Of a DNA stretch of 64,000 nucleotides, positions 49,634 to 57,546 are shown piece after piece. The notes beneath the pieces are model-generated. The model had not been told where the DNA came from and made no database searches. It saw nothing but the letters and a program-made list of their open reading frames with translations. Numbering within the stretch: the first letter of the stretch is position 1; every line of letters begins with the position of its first letter. The position numbers were made by a program, and so were the translations under genes. Location of the stretch: the NCBI GenBank assembly GCA_030446715.1, contig JAUJMU010000006.1, positions 1 through 64,000 of the forward strand. The letters are read 5' to 3'. This stretch comes from Cytophagales bacterium. GTDB lineage: Bacteria; Bacteroidota; Bacteroidia; Cytophagales; 172606-1.

Positions 49634-50470
49634 TTAAAACTCTGCCTGCACCTGATAGTACCTTGACTTCACGAACATGAACACGCCGTAGGCTATCACG
49701 CCCAGTGCCACAACCAGCAGCACCCAGCTACCACCCCACTGCTCAATGGTCTGGAAGGCACCGCCCGAGCCCTGCGCCTGGCTGGCGTCAGAGTTGAGGC
49801 CGGACTGGAGCAGGAAGAAGCCGACCAGCAGCCACACTACCCCGCGGGCGGCGTAGCCCACTTTTCCGATTTTATTGGCGTTTTCGCGCATCCCGGATTG
49901 TGCACCGCTGAAACTGAGTTTTTCCATGTATTCCTCTTTGTAGGCCCGGATCCACTGGTAAATGCCCGCAATCATGACCCCAATACCGGCCGCTGCTACC
50001 AGAAACGGACCAAAATCCATTTCAAGAACTTTACCTACCAATTGCTGCCGGCCGTTGCCGCTACCGCCACCGGAGCCCATAATCATGCGGATCAGGGTGA
50101 CGGCAAAAGCCAGGTAAATAAATCCGCTGAACGCATACCTGGCGCGTTTCAGCATAGTCTTGTTTTTGGAATTGCTGGTGTCTTTGCTATTGAAAGCCTG
50201 CACAAACCGCCAGACCACAAAGCTCAGAATACCGATCACGACCAGCACGGCCAGAAGCTTACCGAAAGGCTGATCAAAGATCATCTGGGCAGCGCCTTGC
50301 TTACTGGCGTTGTTACTACCCTGGCCAACGGCGGCCATCACGGCCAGAATGCCGATCAGAACGTACACGAATCCCTTTGCCGCAAAGCCCCACCGGGCCA
50401 GCTTTTCGATCCACTGGCGGGAGTTGCCGCCCATATGGGATGAAGAAACTATATTATCAAATGTTGCCAT
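49634..50470 (-). CDS. DUF1206 membrane protein
   Basis: A 278-residue inner-membrane protein with six predicted helices in three repeated pairs. Each pair starts with a short amphipathic motif: WIEKLARWGFAAKGFVYVLI, MLKRARYAFSGFIYLAFAVT and KIGKVGYAARGVVWLLVGFF. That three-fold repeat is the definition of DUF1206. No catalytic site is known. It is co-directional with upp, which lies 110 bp upstream, so they might be transcribed together. Confidence 0.88.
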   Translation of the reverse strand: MATFDNIVSSSHMGGNSRQWIEKLARWGFAAKGFVYVLIGILAVMAAVGQGSNNASKQGAAQMIFDQPFGKLLAVLVVIGILSFVVWRFVQAFNSKDTSNSKNKTMLKRARYAFSGFIYLAFAVTLIRMIMGSGGGSGNGRQQLVGKVLEMDFGPFLVAAAGIGVMIAGIYQWIRAYKEEYMEKLSFSGAQSGMRENANKIGKVGYAARGVVWLLVGFFLLQSGLNSDASQAQGSGGAFQTIEQWGGSWVLLVVALGVIAYGVFMFVKSRYYQVQAEF

Positions 50471-50579
50471 GGATTTTGTTGTATAGTGGTTAATAATCCG
50501 CAGTGATTACTAAGGCATTATACAGCAGCAGGCCACCGGAGGTTGCCCCGGAATAATAAGTTTTCAGGGGGATGCTCCC

Positions 50580-51236
50580 CTACTTCTTTTCACCAAAGGC
50601 AAGATCACCGGCATCGCCGAGGCCGGGCACGATATAAAACTTGTGGTTCAGGGTTTCGTCTACCGCTCCCGCCCAGATGTGGCACTCCGGCAAATGTTCC
50701 ATCACGTACTGTACTCCCGGACGGCTGGCAATGGCCGCTACAATGTGGACCTGGAGCGGCCTTCCGTAGGCCAGCAGGGCCTGGTAACTTTTCAGGATCG
50801 ACTTTCCGGTAGCCAGCATCGGATCAATCAGGATCAGAATCTTACCGTTCAGGTCCGGGGCAGTTATGTACTGCATTTCCACCTCAAAGGAATGGTCAGC
50901 CTGGTGCGGTCCGCGGTACGCTCCGATAAAGGCACTTTCGGCTTCTTCGAATACATTCAGAAACCCATTGTACAGGGGCAGGGCCGCCCGCAATACGGTA
51001 GTAAGTACAATGGGGTGGCGCATCCGCTGAGTGGCGGCCGTACCAAGCGGCGTGGTCACCTGAACGGGATCATACGGAAAGGCTTTTGATAATTCGTAGG
51101 CCATTATTTCCCCGATCCGCTCCATGTTCCGCCGGAATCGCATCCGGTCGCCCTGCACATCCACATTCCGGAGTTGCGCTATGTAATGTTGCACTACGGA
51201 GGACTGTGCAGTAAGAATAGTCAGGGAAGGGGCCAT
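50580..51236 (-). CDS. upp: uracil phosphoribosyltransferase
   Basis: A 218-residue pyrimidine-salvage enzyme converting uracil and PRPP to UMP. The PRPP loop ILIDPMLATGKSIL is near residue 135 and the uracil-binding end PGLGDAGDLAFG at about 205-216; both match UPRT. Start ATG 51236 (MAPSLTILTAQ). A box TAACTTTA lies six bases before the start on the minus strand, similar to the TAnnTTTG promoter, and a perfect 20-bp palindrome stands immediately upstream of it. Confidence 0.93.
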   Translation of the reverse strand: MAPSLTILTAQSSVVQHYIAQLRNVDVQGDRMRFRRNMERIGEIMAYELSKAFPYDPVQVTTPLGTAATQRMRHPIVLTTVLRAALPLYNGFLNVFEEAESAFIGAYRGPHQADHSFEVEMQYITAPDLNGKILILIDPMLATGKSILKSYQALLAYGRPLQVHIVAAIASRPGVQYVMEHLPECHIWAGAVDETLNHKFYIVPGLGDAGDLAFGEKK

Positions 51237-51251
51237 GGGAGATAAAGTTAG

Positions 51252-51271
51252 AGACGCAATGCATTGCGTCT
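51252..51271. promoter_or_regulatory. perfect 20-bp palindrome upstream of upp
   Basis: AGACGCAATGCATTGCGTCT is its own reverse complement and lies 16 bp before the upp start codon, beside the probable promoter box. It could be an operator. Similar GACGCAATGCATTGCGTC palindromes also occur as dispersed intergenic repeats in bacteria, so regulation is not proven. Confidence 0.45.
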
Positions 51272-51290
51272 GTACAAAGGGAAGCAGAGA

Positions 51291-51394
51291 TAAGTGGTAA
51301 GTGGTAAGTATATTAGTTATCAGTGAACAGGGGTAAGCGGACAGTTGAAAGCAGAAGTCCGTAAGTTATCGGGTTTTCCTTACCACTTGCCACC
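51291..51394. repeat. AAGTGGTAAGTGGTAAG inverted pair
   Basis: AAGTGGTAAGTGGTAAG (51293-51309) and, at 51379-51394, TTACCACTTGCCAC as reverse complement. It is of the same family as the 26-bp pair at 4480/4731. Confidence 0.55.
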
Positions 51395-51495
51395 TACAAC
51401 TGTTCACTCTCAAATGTGCGCATTTTTCTATCTTGCCGCAATTTTGAATTTTTCTGAACCGTGTAAAAACATTTTCTGATCAATAAGTACTGCTC

Positions 51496-53169
51496 ATGAT
51501 CCAATCTCTCAACCGGCTGATTGTAGTTTTTTTCCTGATCATTGTTACCTGTCCGACCCAGGCACAAAGTGTATACGCCCCACTGAACGCCGACTACTAC
51601 CTGGCGGACCGTTACGAAATCAAACACGGCCGGTTTGTCAACGGCTTTTTCAGCAACATCAGACCTTACGAACGGCAGAGAGTTGCCCAACTGGCAGATA
51701 GCGTAGCCGCTAACCACAATTTTCTCTCCGGCCGGGACCGCTTCAACCTCAATTACCTGCGCAACGACAACTGGGAGTGGGCCGACAGCGCCGAAAACGA
51801 AAGCAACAATCCGGTTTTCAATACCTTTTACCGGAAAAAATCTGACCTGTACCACCACCGCGACGATGATTTTGAAGTACATGTCAATCCGGTCCTTTCT
51901 TTCGGACTGGGTACTGAGGCTGGCGGAAGGCGCATTTTTACCAACACCCGGGGCGCCGAAATACGGGGCATGATTGCGAAGCGGATCGGCTTTTACAGTT
52001 TTGTGGCCGACAACCAGGCCATTTTTCCGGAGTACGTCAATGCTTTTACCCGCTTTTACAATGCCGTACCGCAGGAAGGCTACTGGAAGCGGTTCAGGAC
52101 CAACGGCACCGACTTCTTCACCGCCCGGGGTTATGTGACCTTCAACATCGTGAAACCCGTTCAGGTGCAGTTTGGCCACGACAAAAACTTTATCGGCAAC
52201 GGGTACCGGTCTATGATCCTGTCGGACTTTTCGGCGCCTTACCTCTTTCTCAAACTCAATACCCGGGTATGGCGCTTCAACTACCAGAATCTGTTTACGC
52301 AGATGAACGCCGACGTATTCAACTTTGCCGATGCGCTTTTCCCGAAAAAGTACCTTGCCTTTCACCACCTGAGCGTCAATGTGACCAAAAACCTGAACAT
52401 CGGCCTCTTTGAGTCGGTAGTGTTCGGGCGCGATTCCATCGGCAACGGAGCCTTTGATCTCAATTACCTGAACCCGGTCATCTTTTACCGCTCCGTGGAG
52501 CAGCAGCTGGGCAGCCTCGACAACTCCGTAATCGGCCTCGATTTCCGCCTGAACTTCCTGCGGCACATGCAGTTGTACGGACAGTTTGTGCTGGATGAAT
52601 TTCTGCTCAGCGAAGTACGGGCCGGCAACGGCTGGTGGAGCAACAAGCAGGCCGGGCAGATCGGCCTCAGATACATTGACGTGGCCAATATCCGCAATCT
52701 GGACCTGCAGGGAGAAGTCAACGTGGCCCGGCCCTACACCTACGCCCACGAAACCATTTACACCAGCTATGCGCACTACAACCAGCCGCTGGCACACCCG
52801 CTGGGGGCTAATTTCTACGAGCTGGTGGGCATTCTGCGGTATCAGCCGCTTAACCGGCTTCACCTGACCGGCAAGCTGATTTATGCCCGGTACGGTGAGG
52901 ACACCCCCGGCATCAACTGGGGCCAGAATGTGCGCCGCGATTACAGCACCTTCGAGCAGGTGTACGGCAACCGCATCGGTCAGGGAGCAGACACCCGGCT
53001 GGCTTTTGCTGATTTTACCGCCACTTACATGCTGAAGCACAATCTGTTCATCGACGCAAAAGCCATTGTCCGGCGTCAGGAAAGCGAACTTCCCGGGCGG
53101 ACCCGTAACTCGTACATTGGTTTTCTGGCGCTGCGGCTGAATATTCCCCAGCGGCTGCAGGAGTTCTGA
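51496..53169 (+). CDS. Wzi/RemB-like outer-membrane beta-barrel
   Basis: A 557-residue protein with a signal peptide about 1-23 (ends TQAQ). After an N-terminal helix (PLNADYYLADRYEIKHGRF) come many alternating strands, including FGHDKNFIGNGYRSMILSDF, a family signature, and a C-terminal RNSYIGFLALRLNIPQRLQEF barrel end. This is the pattern of capsule-assembly Wzi-like proteins and of RemB, a gliding-motility surface protein of Flavobacterium. It may take part in attaching surface polysaccharide or in adhesion. The nearby gmhA and sugar aminotransferase genes support a role in surface glycan biology, by context only. Confidence 0.75.
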   Translation: MIQSLNRLIVVFFLIIVTCPTQAQSVYAPLNADYYLADRYEIKHGRFVNGFFSNIRPYERQRVAQLADSVAANHNFLSGRDRFNLNYLRNDNWEWADSAENESNNPVFNTFYRKKSDLYHHRDDDFEVHVNPVLSFGLGTEAGGRRIFTNTRGAEIRGMIAKRIGFYSFVADNQAIFPEYVNAFTRFYNAVPQEGYWKRFRTNGTDFFTARGYVTFNIVKPVQVQFGHDKNFIGNGYRSMILSDFSAPYLFLKLNTRVWRFNYQNLFTQMNADVFNFADALFPKKYLAFHHLSVNVTKNLNIGLFESVVFGRDSIGNGAFDLNYLNPVIFYRSVEQQLGSLDNSVIGLDFRLNFLRHMQLYGQFVLDEFLLSEVRAGNGWWSNKQAGQIGLRYIDVANIRNLDLQGEVNVARPYTYAHETIYTSYAHYNQPLAHPLGANFYELVGILRYQPLNRLHLTGKLIYARYGEDTPGINWGQNVRRDYSTFEQVYGNRIGQGADTRLAFADFTATYMLKHNLFIDAKAIVRRQESELPGRTRNSYIGFLALRLNIPQRLQEF

Positions 53170-53319
53170 TGACAGATCTGAGACTGCCGGGGAGAGACGG
53201 GAGAAGTCAGCAACGGGACCGCTCCTGGTAAATCTTTCGGACCGCCTAAACGAATTGAGCGGATAGTACGTAAAATCAGAATGACTGAATGGTATAACCT
53301 TTACTAACCTCATCTGATT

Positions 53320-53877
53320 ATGACCGGTTTTAAAAAATTTCTATACGTCATCTATTCGTTGCTGTTTCTGGCAACCATTGGGATGGTGCTGTACAACAGC
53401 AGCCTGAACGCCACCTTCGGAGAATCCACCATGTACACCTTCTGGATGTTCTGGTCACTGCTGGGCTTTGGCCTGCTCATGCTGGAAAGCGTGTTTGAAA
53501 ACATTCACCTGTGGAGCGTAAAACGCGATACCAACCGGCTGGAACGCGAAAACACCCAGCTGAAAGCAAAACTTTACGACCTTGAAGGCGCTGACCGTGA
53601 CCGCACAGTTGTACGGGAGCGGGACACGGTATCACGTGACCGGACTGAGATTGATGACCGCGCCCGCATGGATCAGGTGCGGATGGAACAGGATCGTCTG
53701 GAGCGGGAGCGCCTCGACCGTGACAGAGCCGGCCGCCCCGTGTACGACGACCGCGCCAGCAGCCGCGACGACGTAATTTCTGCCCGCGACGAGGGAGATG
53801 TGATCCGGGTGCGGGAAAGCGACGGAAAAGAAAGGATCATTTACAAAGATGGTCGTCAGCGGCCTTCTTCCCGGTAG
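53320..53877 (+). CDS. two-helix membrane protein with charged coiled-coil tail
   Basis: A 185-residue protein. Two membrane helices (about 6-25 and 40-60; LYVIYSLLFLATIGMVLY, MFWSLLGFGLLMLE) are followed by a coiled coil (about 66-90) and a long Arg/Asp/Glu-rich tail (DRDRTVVRERDTVSRDR). Such a layout resembles LapA-type envelope proteins, but the tail is more repetitive. It may be cytoplasmic-facing scaffold. No family assignment. A terminator that doubles as the upstream region of gmhA follows. Confidence 0.65.
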   Translation: MTGFKKFLYVIYSLLFLATIGMVLYNSSLNATFGESTMYTFWMFWSLLGFGLLMLESVFENIHLWSVKRDTNRLERENTQLKAKLYDLEGADRDRTVVRERDTVSRDRTEIDDRARMDQVRMEQDRLERERLDRDRAGRPVYDDRASSRDDVISARDEGDVIRVRESDGKERIIYKDGRQRPSSR

Positions 53878-53974
53878 GTTACCCGGGAGAAATTGACATT
53901 TGGTAATTGACAATTTTCAATTGATGAGCAGGCAGAAACCGGAGTAATGATTTACTCCCACCAGAACAACATTT

Positions 53975-54005
53975 AAAAAACCTCTCCGGGTCGGGGAGGT
54001 TTTTT
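53975..54005. terminator. bidirectional hairpin terminator
   Basis: AAAAAACCTC and GAGGTTTTTT with a further CC/GG stem around GGGTC; A and T runs on both sides. Its end overlaps the gmhA promoter box by a single base. Confidence 0.85.
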
Positions 54006-54019
54006 AATTTTGCCCCATG
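54005..54019 (+). promoter_or_regulatory. leaderless promoter of gmhA
   Basis: TAATTTTG (54005-54012) lies four bases before ATG 54017, matching the TAnnTTTG box, directly after the terminator hairpin. It decides the start codon and implies a leaderless transcript. Confidence 0.6.
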
Positions 54020-54595
54020 CAACACTCTGCCCTTATTGCCGCCGAATTACAGCAGGCGGCCGACGTGCTCCACCAGTTTCTGAACGACCTCTCCCACCTT
54101 GCTGCGGTGGAGGCTGCCGCAACCACCATGGCGGAGGCCATCCGCAACGGAAAAAAAATCATAGCCTGCGGCAATGGTGGCTCCCACTGCGATGCCATGC
54201 ACTTTGCCGAGGAGCTTTCCGGCCGCTACCGCGATAACCGGCGGGCCCTGCCGGCGGTTGCCATTTCCGACGTAAGCCACATTACCTGTACGGGCAATGA
54301 TTACGGTTTTGAATTTATTTTCAGCCGCTTTGTGGAAGGTCTCGGCCAGCCGGGCGACGTGCTGCTGGGCATCAGCACCAGCGGCAACTCGGCCAACGTG
54401 ATCCGTGCCGCCGGGGCCGCCAAAGCCAGGGGCATGAAAGTGGTGATCCTGTCGGGTAAGGACGGGGGAAAACTAGGTCCGCTGGCGGATGTGGAAGTAA
54501 GGGTGCCGCACTTTGGCTACGCCGACCGGATTCAGGAAATACACATCAAAGTGATTCATATCCTGATTCTGCTGATCGAAAAGATGGTTGGGTAA
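54017..54595 (+). CDS. gmhA: phosphoheptose isomerase (SIS domain)
   Basis: A 192-residue enzyme that converts sedoheptulose 7-phosphate to D-glycero-D-manno-heptose 7-phosphate for LPS core synthesis. Motifs: [39 protein letters not shown] and [17 protein letters not shown], then a C-terminal [17 protein letters not shown] helix. The GmhA-type Ser and His positions are present. It was identified against other SIS proteins by the GNGGSxxDAxHFAEE and EIHIKVIH patterns. It ends 50 bp inside the 3' end of the convergent aminotransferase gene. Confidence 0.9.
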   Translation: MQHSALIAAELQQAADVLHQFLNDLSHLAAVEAAATTMAEAIRNGKKIIACGNGGSHCDAMHFAEELSGRYRDNRRALPAVAISDVSHITCTGNDYGFEFIFSRFVEGLGQPGDVLLGISTSGNSANVIRAAGAAKARGMKVVILSGKDGGKLGPLADVEVRVPHFGYADRIQEIHIKVIHILILLIEKMVG

Positions 54596-55724
54596 GCGTT
54601 TGGTAAAATCCGGTTACGGCTTCCGTTACCCGCCGCACCTGATCCTCCGTCAGTTCAAAGTACATGGGCAGGCGCACCAGACAATCACTGTAGTGGTCGG
54701 AGTTAGGCAGTGTACGGCCGTCGTGCTTATCGTGGTAGAAGGGACTGCTGTGCAGGGAGAGGTAATGAAACACCGCATGCACGTGATTGACTTTCAGATA
54801 CCGGAGTAATCCTTCGCGTTCTTCTCCGGTGCGGCAGACCACGTAAAACATGTGCGCGTTGTTGGTAGCGTAAGCTGGTACGTCGGGCAGGTGCAACAAC
54901 CCCGCCCCGGCCAGCGGGACCAGCCCGGCGTAGTAGCTTTCCCATATCTGCCGGCGCCGGCTCTGGATGGTGTCCAGATTTTCCAGCTGGGCGTACAGGA
55001 AAGCGGCAATGATATCCGACGGCAGAAAGGAAGACCCGACATCTACCCAGCCGTACTTATCCACTTCTCCCCGGAAAAAAGCAGAGCGGTTGGTGCCCTT
55101 TTCGCGGATGATCTCGGCCCGTTTGATAAACTGCTCATCGTTGATGGCCAGCATGCCCCCCTCCCCGGACATAATATTTTTGGTCTCGTGAAAGGAAAAT
55201 GCAGCCAGATGTCCGATGCTACCGAGTGGACGGCCTTTGTAACAGCTGTCAATTGCCTGGGCGGCATCTTCGATTACGTACAGGTTGTACCTGTCCGCCA
55301 GTTGCATGATCCCGTCCATGTCGCAGGCTACGCCGGCGTAGTGAACGGGCACAATGGCTTTGGTCTGCGCCGTGATCAGAGGTTCGATCCGGCGTACGTC
55401 CATATTGGGGTTGTCGGCGCAGCTGTCGGCAAAAACAATTTTCGCCCCGCGCAGCACAAAAGCGTTGGCCGTGGATACAAAAGTGTAGGAAGGCATGATT
55501 ACCTCGTCACCGGGTCCGATGTTGATCAGAATAGCGGCCATCTCGAGGGCATCAGTGCACGAAGTGGTGAGCAGCGCCTTCCGGAAGCCGTATTTTTCCT
55601 CGAAAAACCGGTGGCAGCGCCGGGTAAACTCCCCGTCACCGGAAATCTTTTCCAGCGCAACCGCCTGCTGGATGTAAACTGTTTCGTTGCCGGTCAGATA
55701 AGGTTTGTTGAAACCGATTTGCAT
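54546..55724 (-). CDS. DegT/DnrJ/EryC1-type sugar aminotransferase (WecE/RffA-like)
   Basis: A 392-residue PLP enzyme. Its start ([20 protein letters not shown]) and [21 protein letters not shown] match dTDP-4-amino-4,6-dideoxygalactose transaminases (WecE/RffA). The PLP lysine is Lys179 in [33 protein letters not shown] and the Asp of [11 protein letters not shown] are intact. It aminates a nucleotide-sugar used in surface glycan or LPS. The gene converges with gmhA with a 50-bp overlap of coding ends. Confidence 0.88.
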   Translation of the reverse strand: MQIGFNKPYLTGNETVYIQQAVALEKISGDGEFTRRCHRFFEEKYGFRKALLTTSCTDALEMAAILINIGPGDEVIMPSYTFVSTANAFVLRGAKIVFADSCADNPNMDVRRIEPLITAQTKAIVPVHYAGVACDMDGIMQLADRYNLYVIEDAAQAIDSCYKGRPLGSIGHLAAFSFHETKNIMSGEGGMLAINDEQFIKRAEIIREKGTNRSAFFRGEVDKYGWVDVGSSFLPSDIIAAFLYAQLENLDTIQSRRRQIWESYYAGLVPLAGAGLLHLPDVPAYATNNAHMFYVVCRTGEEREGLLRYLKVNHVHAVFHYLSLHSSPFYHDKHDGRTLPNSDHYSDCLVRLPMYFELTEDQVRRVTEAVTGFYQTLTQPSFRSAESGYESL

Positions 55725-55743
55725 GCAAAGTAAAAGTTATGGT

Positions 55744-56253
55744 CTATCCGGGATCTGTGCGGTACCGGCGGATCTCGGGTTTCCACTTCCGGTCAAGGTC
55801 GTAACGGGCCGTTGTAAAAAGTTTAACGCTGTGAATGACAATCTCCAGCAGGCCCACCCCCGTAAGCACCTGCCCGATTATGAACTGTACCACTCCGTAA
55901 TTGCTCTCTCCGCTGATGTGGGTGAGCAGGAGTACGCCCCCGATCACGGAAGCCGTACCGGCCGCAATGCGGATTCCCAGCCCTCCTTCTCCGATGTAAC
56001 TCAGAGAATCAAGGCGGATATGCCTCTCATTGACCCACATTCCCGAATCGGTAACCACCTCAATCCGACCGCGTTCGATCCCGGGCAGTGGTGCATTCCT
56101 CAGGCGGAACCGCACGCGGTCACCTGCCTCAAAAATCCGGACCCTTCCGGAGGTCTTCCTGATAAGCTGCACGAAGTGTTGGGCAAGGCAGCAATTGCCG
56201 GTCAGCAGAACCGGCAGTACCAGCCAAAGCAATCGGAGTACAATCCGGCTCAC
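55744..56253 (-). CDS. exported membrane-linked protein of unknown function
   Basis: A 169-residue protein. The signal peptide covers about 1-25 (LPVLLTGNCCLAQ). The mature part starts with a beta segment (RKTSGRVRIFEAGDRVRFRLR, RGRIEVVTDSGMWVNE) and a later hydrophobic helix pair (AAGTASVIGGVLLLTHI, FIIGQVLTGVGLLEIVIHSV). It resembles periplasmic or membrane proteins seen next to glycan genes in Cytophagales, without a specific name. It stops 19 bp before the start of the aminotransferase gene on the same strand, so they are likely co-transcribed. Confidence 0.65.
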   Translation of the reverse strand: MSRIVLRLLWLVLPVLLTGNCCLAQHFVQLIRKTSGRVRIFEAGDRVRFRLRNAPLPGIERGRIEVVTDSGMWVNERHIRLDSLSYIGEGGLGIRIAAGTASVIGGVLLLTHISGESNYGVVQFIIGQVLTGVGLLEIVIHSVKLFTTARYDLDRKWKPEIRRYRTDPG

Positions 56254-56390
56254 ATTACGACAAGGTTAACAAACAGTAGTTATTTAGTATGGCTTGTAAC
56301 TATTTTTGGGTGCCGCCGTACTTACATAACACTGCATAATAAGCAGAATCGATCTTACAACCCATTTGTAACCCTTAAAAAATTTTAGTT

Positions 56391-56957
56391 ATGGACAACA
56401 CCACGAGAAGTACAACCGGCTACGGTACCAGTGCTGAGCGCCCGGGTATGGTAACCGGCTTATTCCGGGACCGCGAAAGTGCCGAACGTGCCTACAACTC
56501 CGTTTCGAGCCGCGGCTACAGCAAAGACGATGTCAGCCTGCTGATGTCGGATGATACCCGCAAGAAACATTTTGGCAACTCACAGTCTGATGATGACACT
56601 GATCTGGGCAACAAGGCTCTGGAAGGAGCCGGCGTAGGCGGAGCCATTGGTGGTACCCTTGGAGGTGTGATCGGAGCCATTGCCGCAATTGGCACTGCCG
56701 TTGCCCTGCCGGGTCTTGGTCTGGTAATAGCCGGCCCCATTGCTGCGGGTCTGGCCGGTGCCGGTGCCGGTGGATTAACCGGTGGCGTAGTAGGTGCACT
56801 GATTGGTGCCGGTATTCCGGAAGACCGGGCTCAGGAATATGAGCAGGGCGTTAAGCAAGGCGGTATTGTCATGGGTGTACAGCCACGCTCACGCGAAGAT
56901 GCTGACTATTTCCAGAGCGAATGGCAGCGCTCTCACGGAGAAGATATCCGCAGGTAA
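56391..56957 (+). CDS. glycine-zipper stress-type protein
   Basis: A 188-residue protein. The N-terminal part (MVTGLFRDRESAERAYNSVSSRGYSKDDVSLLMSDD) resembles general stress protein 17M-like domains. The centre (about 75-150) is a Gly/Ala-rich glycine-zipper membrane hairpin (GAGVGGAIGGTLGGVIGA, LAGAGAGGLTGGVVGAL). The C-terminus is charged. It has no signal peptide. Such proteins are induced by osmotic or general stress in relatives. A perfect 48-nt palindrome follows the stop codon. Confidence 0.75.
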   Translation: MDNTTRSTTGYGTSAERPGMVTGLFRDRESAERAYNSVSSRGYSKDDVSLLMSDDTRKKHFGNSQSDDDTDLGNKALEGAGVGGAIGGTLGGVIGAIAAIGTAVALPGLGLVIAGPIAAGLAGAGAGGLTGGVVGALIGAGIPEDRAQEYEQGVKQGGIVMGVQPRSREDADYFQSEWQRSHGEDIRR

Positions 56958-56973
56958 TAACTTTTAGTACCTG

Positions 56974-57021
56974 ATCCAAAAAGAAAGGCAGTAACCGCGG
57001 TTACTGCCTTTCTTTTTGGAT
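56974..57021. terminator. perfect 48-nt palindromic terminator
   Basis: A self-complementary sequence with 24-bp arms and no loop, centred on CCGCGG, with A/T runs in both arms (AAAAAGAAAGGCAG ... CTGCCTTTCTTTTT). It terminates the stress-type gene on the plus strand and the 37-residue gene on the minus strand. Confidence 0.85.
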
Positions 57022-57035
57022 ATACCTTCAGAGAA

Positions 57036-57149
57036 TTAATGATGAATGATAAACCGGGCAAACTCAACGATAAAAGTGAAAACGAGAATTGCGGAGCCAA
57101 TAGTAAGTTCGTCCTTTTTTGATTTGATCTGCTTGATGATACCTTTCAT
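57036..57149 (-). CDS. 37-residue single-helix membrane peptide
   Basis: A complete small gene. ATG 57149, stop TAA at 57036. The product reads MKGIIKQIKSKKDELTIG and then a single hydrophobic helix (SAILVFTFIVEFARFIIHH). The basic N-terminus would stay in the cytoplasm. The palindromic terminator is placed 15 bp past the stop, which supports transcription. No family recognised. Convergent with the stress-type gene. Confidence 0.55.
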   Translation of the reverse strand: MKGIIKQIKSKKDELTIGSAILVFTFIVEFARFIIHH

Positions 57150-57546
57150 ATGAATAATGAGATTATAAGATTACCCGGCTGGTGAACACCCGCGAAGGGC
57201 GTTTTAAAATTTTGTGGTGTAAAAATAGCAACGATACTGCTTTGCTGGTGCACTGGTAACCTGAAAGCCCGGGAGCACCGGAGTAAGTAACGATATATTC
57301 TGTACAAAAAGTACATATCAGAAAGTGCCGGAAAACTTCATTTTTTGCCTTAATCATGTAATAATCCTAAATCACGTTTATATAAATGTCTGAATATCAT
57401 ACTATTAAAACTTTGTTTTACCCTTCGTGTAAATTTTCAGGCAATTTCCCGCCTATGTAAGATTTGCCGGTCAAATTAAACAATACCGTAACCTCAGTAA
57501 CTTTTCCGATCTTTGAATTCGCGATCCGTCCGCTTCATAAACAGTG
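57150..57546. other. intergenic region before the penicillin-binding protein
   Basis: About 400 bp of AT-rich DNA with no gene I can support. It should hold the divergent promoters of the small membrane peptide and the penicillin-binding protein. TTAAAACTTTGTTTTACC near 57404 resembles a promoter but is far from the start. Confidence 0.5.

Noticed and set aside
51394-53313. Long minus-strand open frame of 639 codons opposite the Wzi-like gene
   Set aside because: It mirrors the codon bias of the real plus-strand gene, with no signal peptide or domain; the plus frame has a signal peptide and family motifs.
57163-57357. 64-residue Cys-containing protein on the minus strand before the penicillin-binding protein
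   Set aside because: No family, no ribosome-binding or promoter context, and AT-rich intergenic composition.
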